Position numbers and translations under genes: made by a program. From the NCBI GenBank assembly GCA_964435775.1, contig CAYTAP010000107.1:1-14020 (forward strand): a stretch of 14,020 bases of DNA. The letters run 5' to 3'. The notes below the pieces were generated by a model. It worked only from the letters and a program-made list of their open reading frames with translations, did no database searches and was not told the origin of the DNA. Source of the DNA: CAYTAP01 sp964435775 (GTDB taxonomy: Bacteria > Planctomycetota > Phycisphaerae > Tepidisphaerales > Tepidisphaeraceae). Below, in pieces: positions 13,455-14,020 of the stretch; within the stretch, counting starts at the first letter, position 1; each line of letters starts with the position of its first letter.

Positions 13455-14020
13455 TCGGCGGGGCTCGATGATTGAACGGGAGCGGGCAGATCAACGCCAG
13501 TGCGTTTGCCATAAGTGGCGGCTCGCTCCACCACATAAAACATCACCGGAACGAGAAATATTCCCAAGCAGGTGGCGGCGAGCATGCCACCGATGACGGT
13601 GGTTCCGAGGACTTGCCGGGACACCGCCCCGGCGCCCGCCGCCATCCAGAGGGGGATGCACCCGATGATGAAGGCGAAGCTGGTCATCAGGATCGGACGG
13701 AGGCGAAGGGAAGCGCCGGCGAGGGCGGCTTCACGGATCGACTTGCCCTTTTCCATTTCCAATTTGGAGAACTCGATGATCAGGATCGCGTTCTTGGCCG
13801 CCAGACCGATAAGCATGATCAAGCCGATCTGGGCATAGACGTCATCTTCAAACTGAATATTAAATAGTCGCCTAAGGTAGAGCGCGAGGAACGCCCCGAA
13901 GACTGCAACCGGCGTGCTGAGAAGAACGGAGAATGGTAACGACCAGCTTTCATAAAGCGCCGCGAGGATGAGGAAAACGAACAGGAGCGAAATGCCGAAG
14001 ATGACGCCGGAGGAGATTCC
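13451..14020 (-). CDS. RND multidrug efflux pump permease, AcrB/HAE1 type (C-terminal 189 residues)
   Basis: The frame is open from the window edge at 14020 to a TGA at 13451-13453, giving only the C-terminus. It matches the last transmembrane block of HAE1-type proton-driven pumps: FLILAALYESWSLPFSVLLS, the DDVYAQIGLIMLIGLAAKNA loop and helix, IEFSKLEMEKG, LRLRPILMTSFAFIIGCIPL, GAGAVSRQVLGTTVIGGM and TCLGIFLVPVMFYVVE. Such pumps work as inner-membrane trimers with a periplasmic adaptor and the outer-membrane channel encoded next. The adaptor gene would be expected upstream, outside the window. The codons at 13856-13876 are a run of rarer, AT-rich choices unlike the rest. The specific substrate cannot be told. 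Confidence 0.95.
   Translation of the reverse strand, partial: GISSGVIFGISLLFVFLILAALYESWSLPFSVLLSTPVAVFGAFLALYLRRLFNIQFEDDVYAQIGLIMLIGLAAKNAILIIEFSKLEMEKGKSIREAALAGASLRLRPILMTSFAFIIGCIPLWMAAGAGAVSRQVLGTTVIGGMLAATCLGIFLVPVMFYVVERAATYGKRTGVDLPAPVQSSSPAE

Overview
This is a 14.0 kb GC-rich bacterial window made of ordinary chromosomal genes with tidy intergenic spacers. The organism is probably a planctomycete, perhaps of the Phycisphaerae lineage. This is inferred from LL-diaminopimelate aminotransferase (DapL) lysine synthesis, a xylose-isomerase-like sugar isomerase, a DUF3299-like membrane protein, several Pro/Ala-rich lipoproteins, and families of short GC-rich or ATGAG-type interspersed repeats. 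The call rests on general resemblance, not on a search.

Layout, left to right. (1) Minus-strand cluster, 1-3040: a DUF3299-like membrane-anchored protein, ispG (isoprenoid synthesis), a 90-residue conserved-looking protein, and a sugar isomerase/epimerase cut by the left edge. (2) Plus-strand block, 3227-6779: dapL (lysine and possibly peptidoglycan synthesis), folK (folate), a DUF192 lipoprotein and an RsbU-like PP2C phosphatase. dapL and the DUF3299 gene diverge from a shared 186 bp spacer. (3) trpS on the minus strand (6923-8032), convergent with the phosphatase gene across a perfect 25 bp inverted repeat. (4) A divergent, proline/alanine-rich lipoprotein of unknown function (8193-9443). 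(5) glyA on the minus strand (9656-10897), convergent with that lipoprotein across two inverted copies of a hairpin repeat. (6) A minus-strand cluster at the right edge: the C-terminus of an AcrB/HAE1-type RND pump, its outer-membrane channel (the two overlap by 4 bp, ATGA), and a DUF4410 lipoprotein.

No phage, insertion sequence, CRISPR array, toxin-antitoxin pair, rRNA or tRNA was recognised. The coding content is housekeeping plus one efflux operon, and I do not see a convincing new multi-gene system. No stretch longer than about 270 bp lacks a gene.

The most interesting signals are non-coding. A family of roughly 40 bp hairpin elements has four clear copies and one degenerate copy, all intergenic, with covariation in the stem. 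A nested inverted repeat sits between convergent genes. A 14 bp tandem array starts inside the dapL stop codon. Several genes have a TANNNT -10 box only 6-10 nt from the start codon, which suggests leaderless or nearly leaderless mRNAs beside genes with ordinary Shine-Dalgarno sites.
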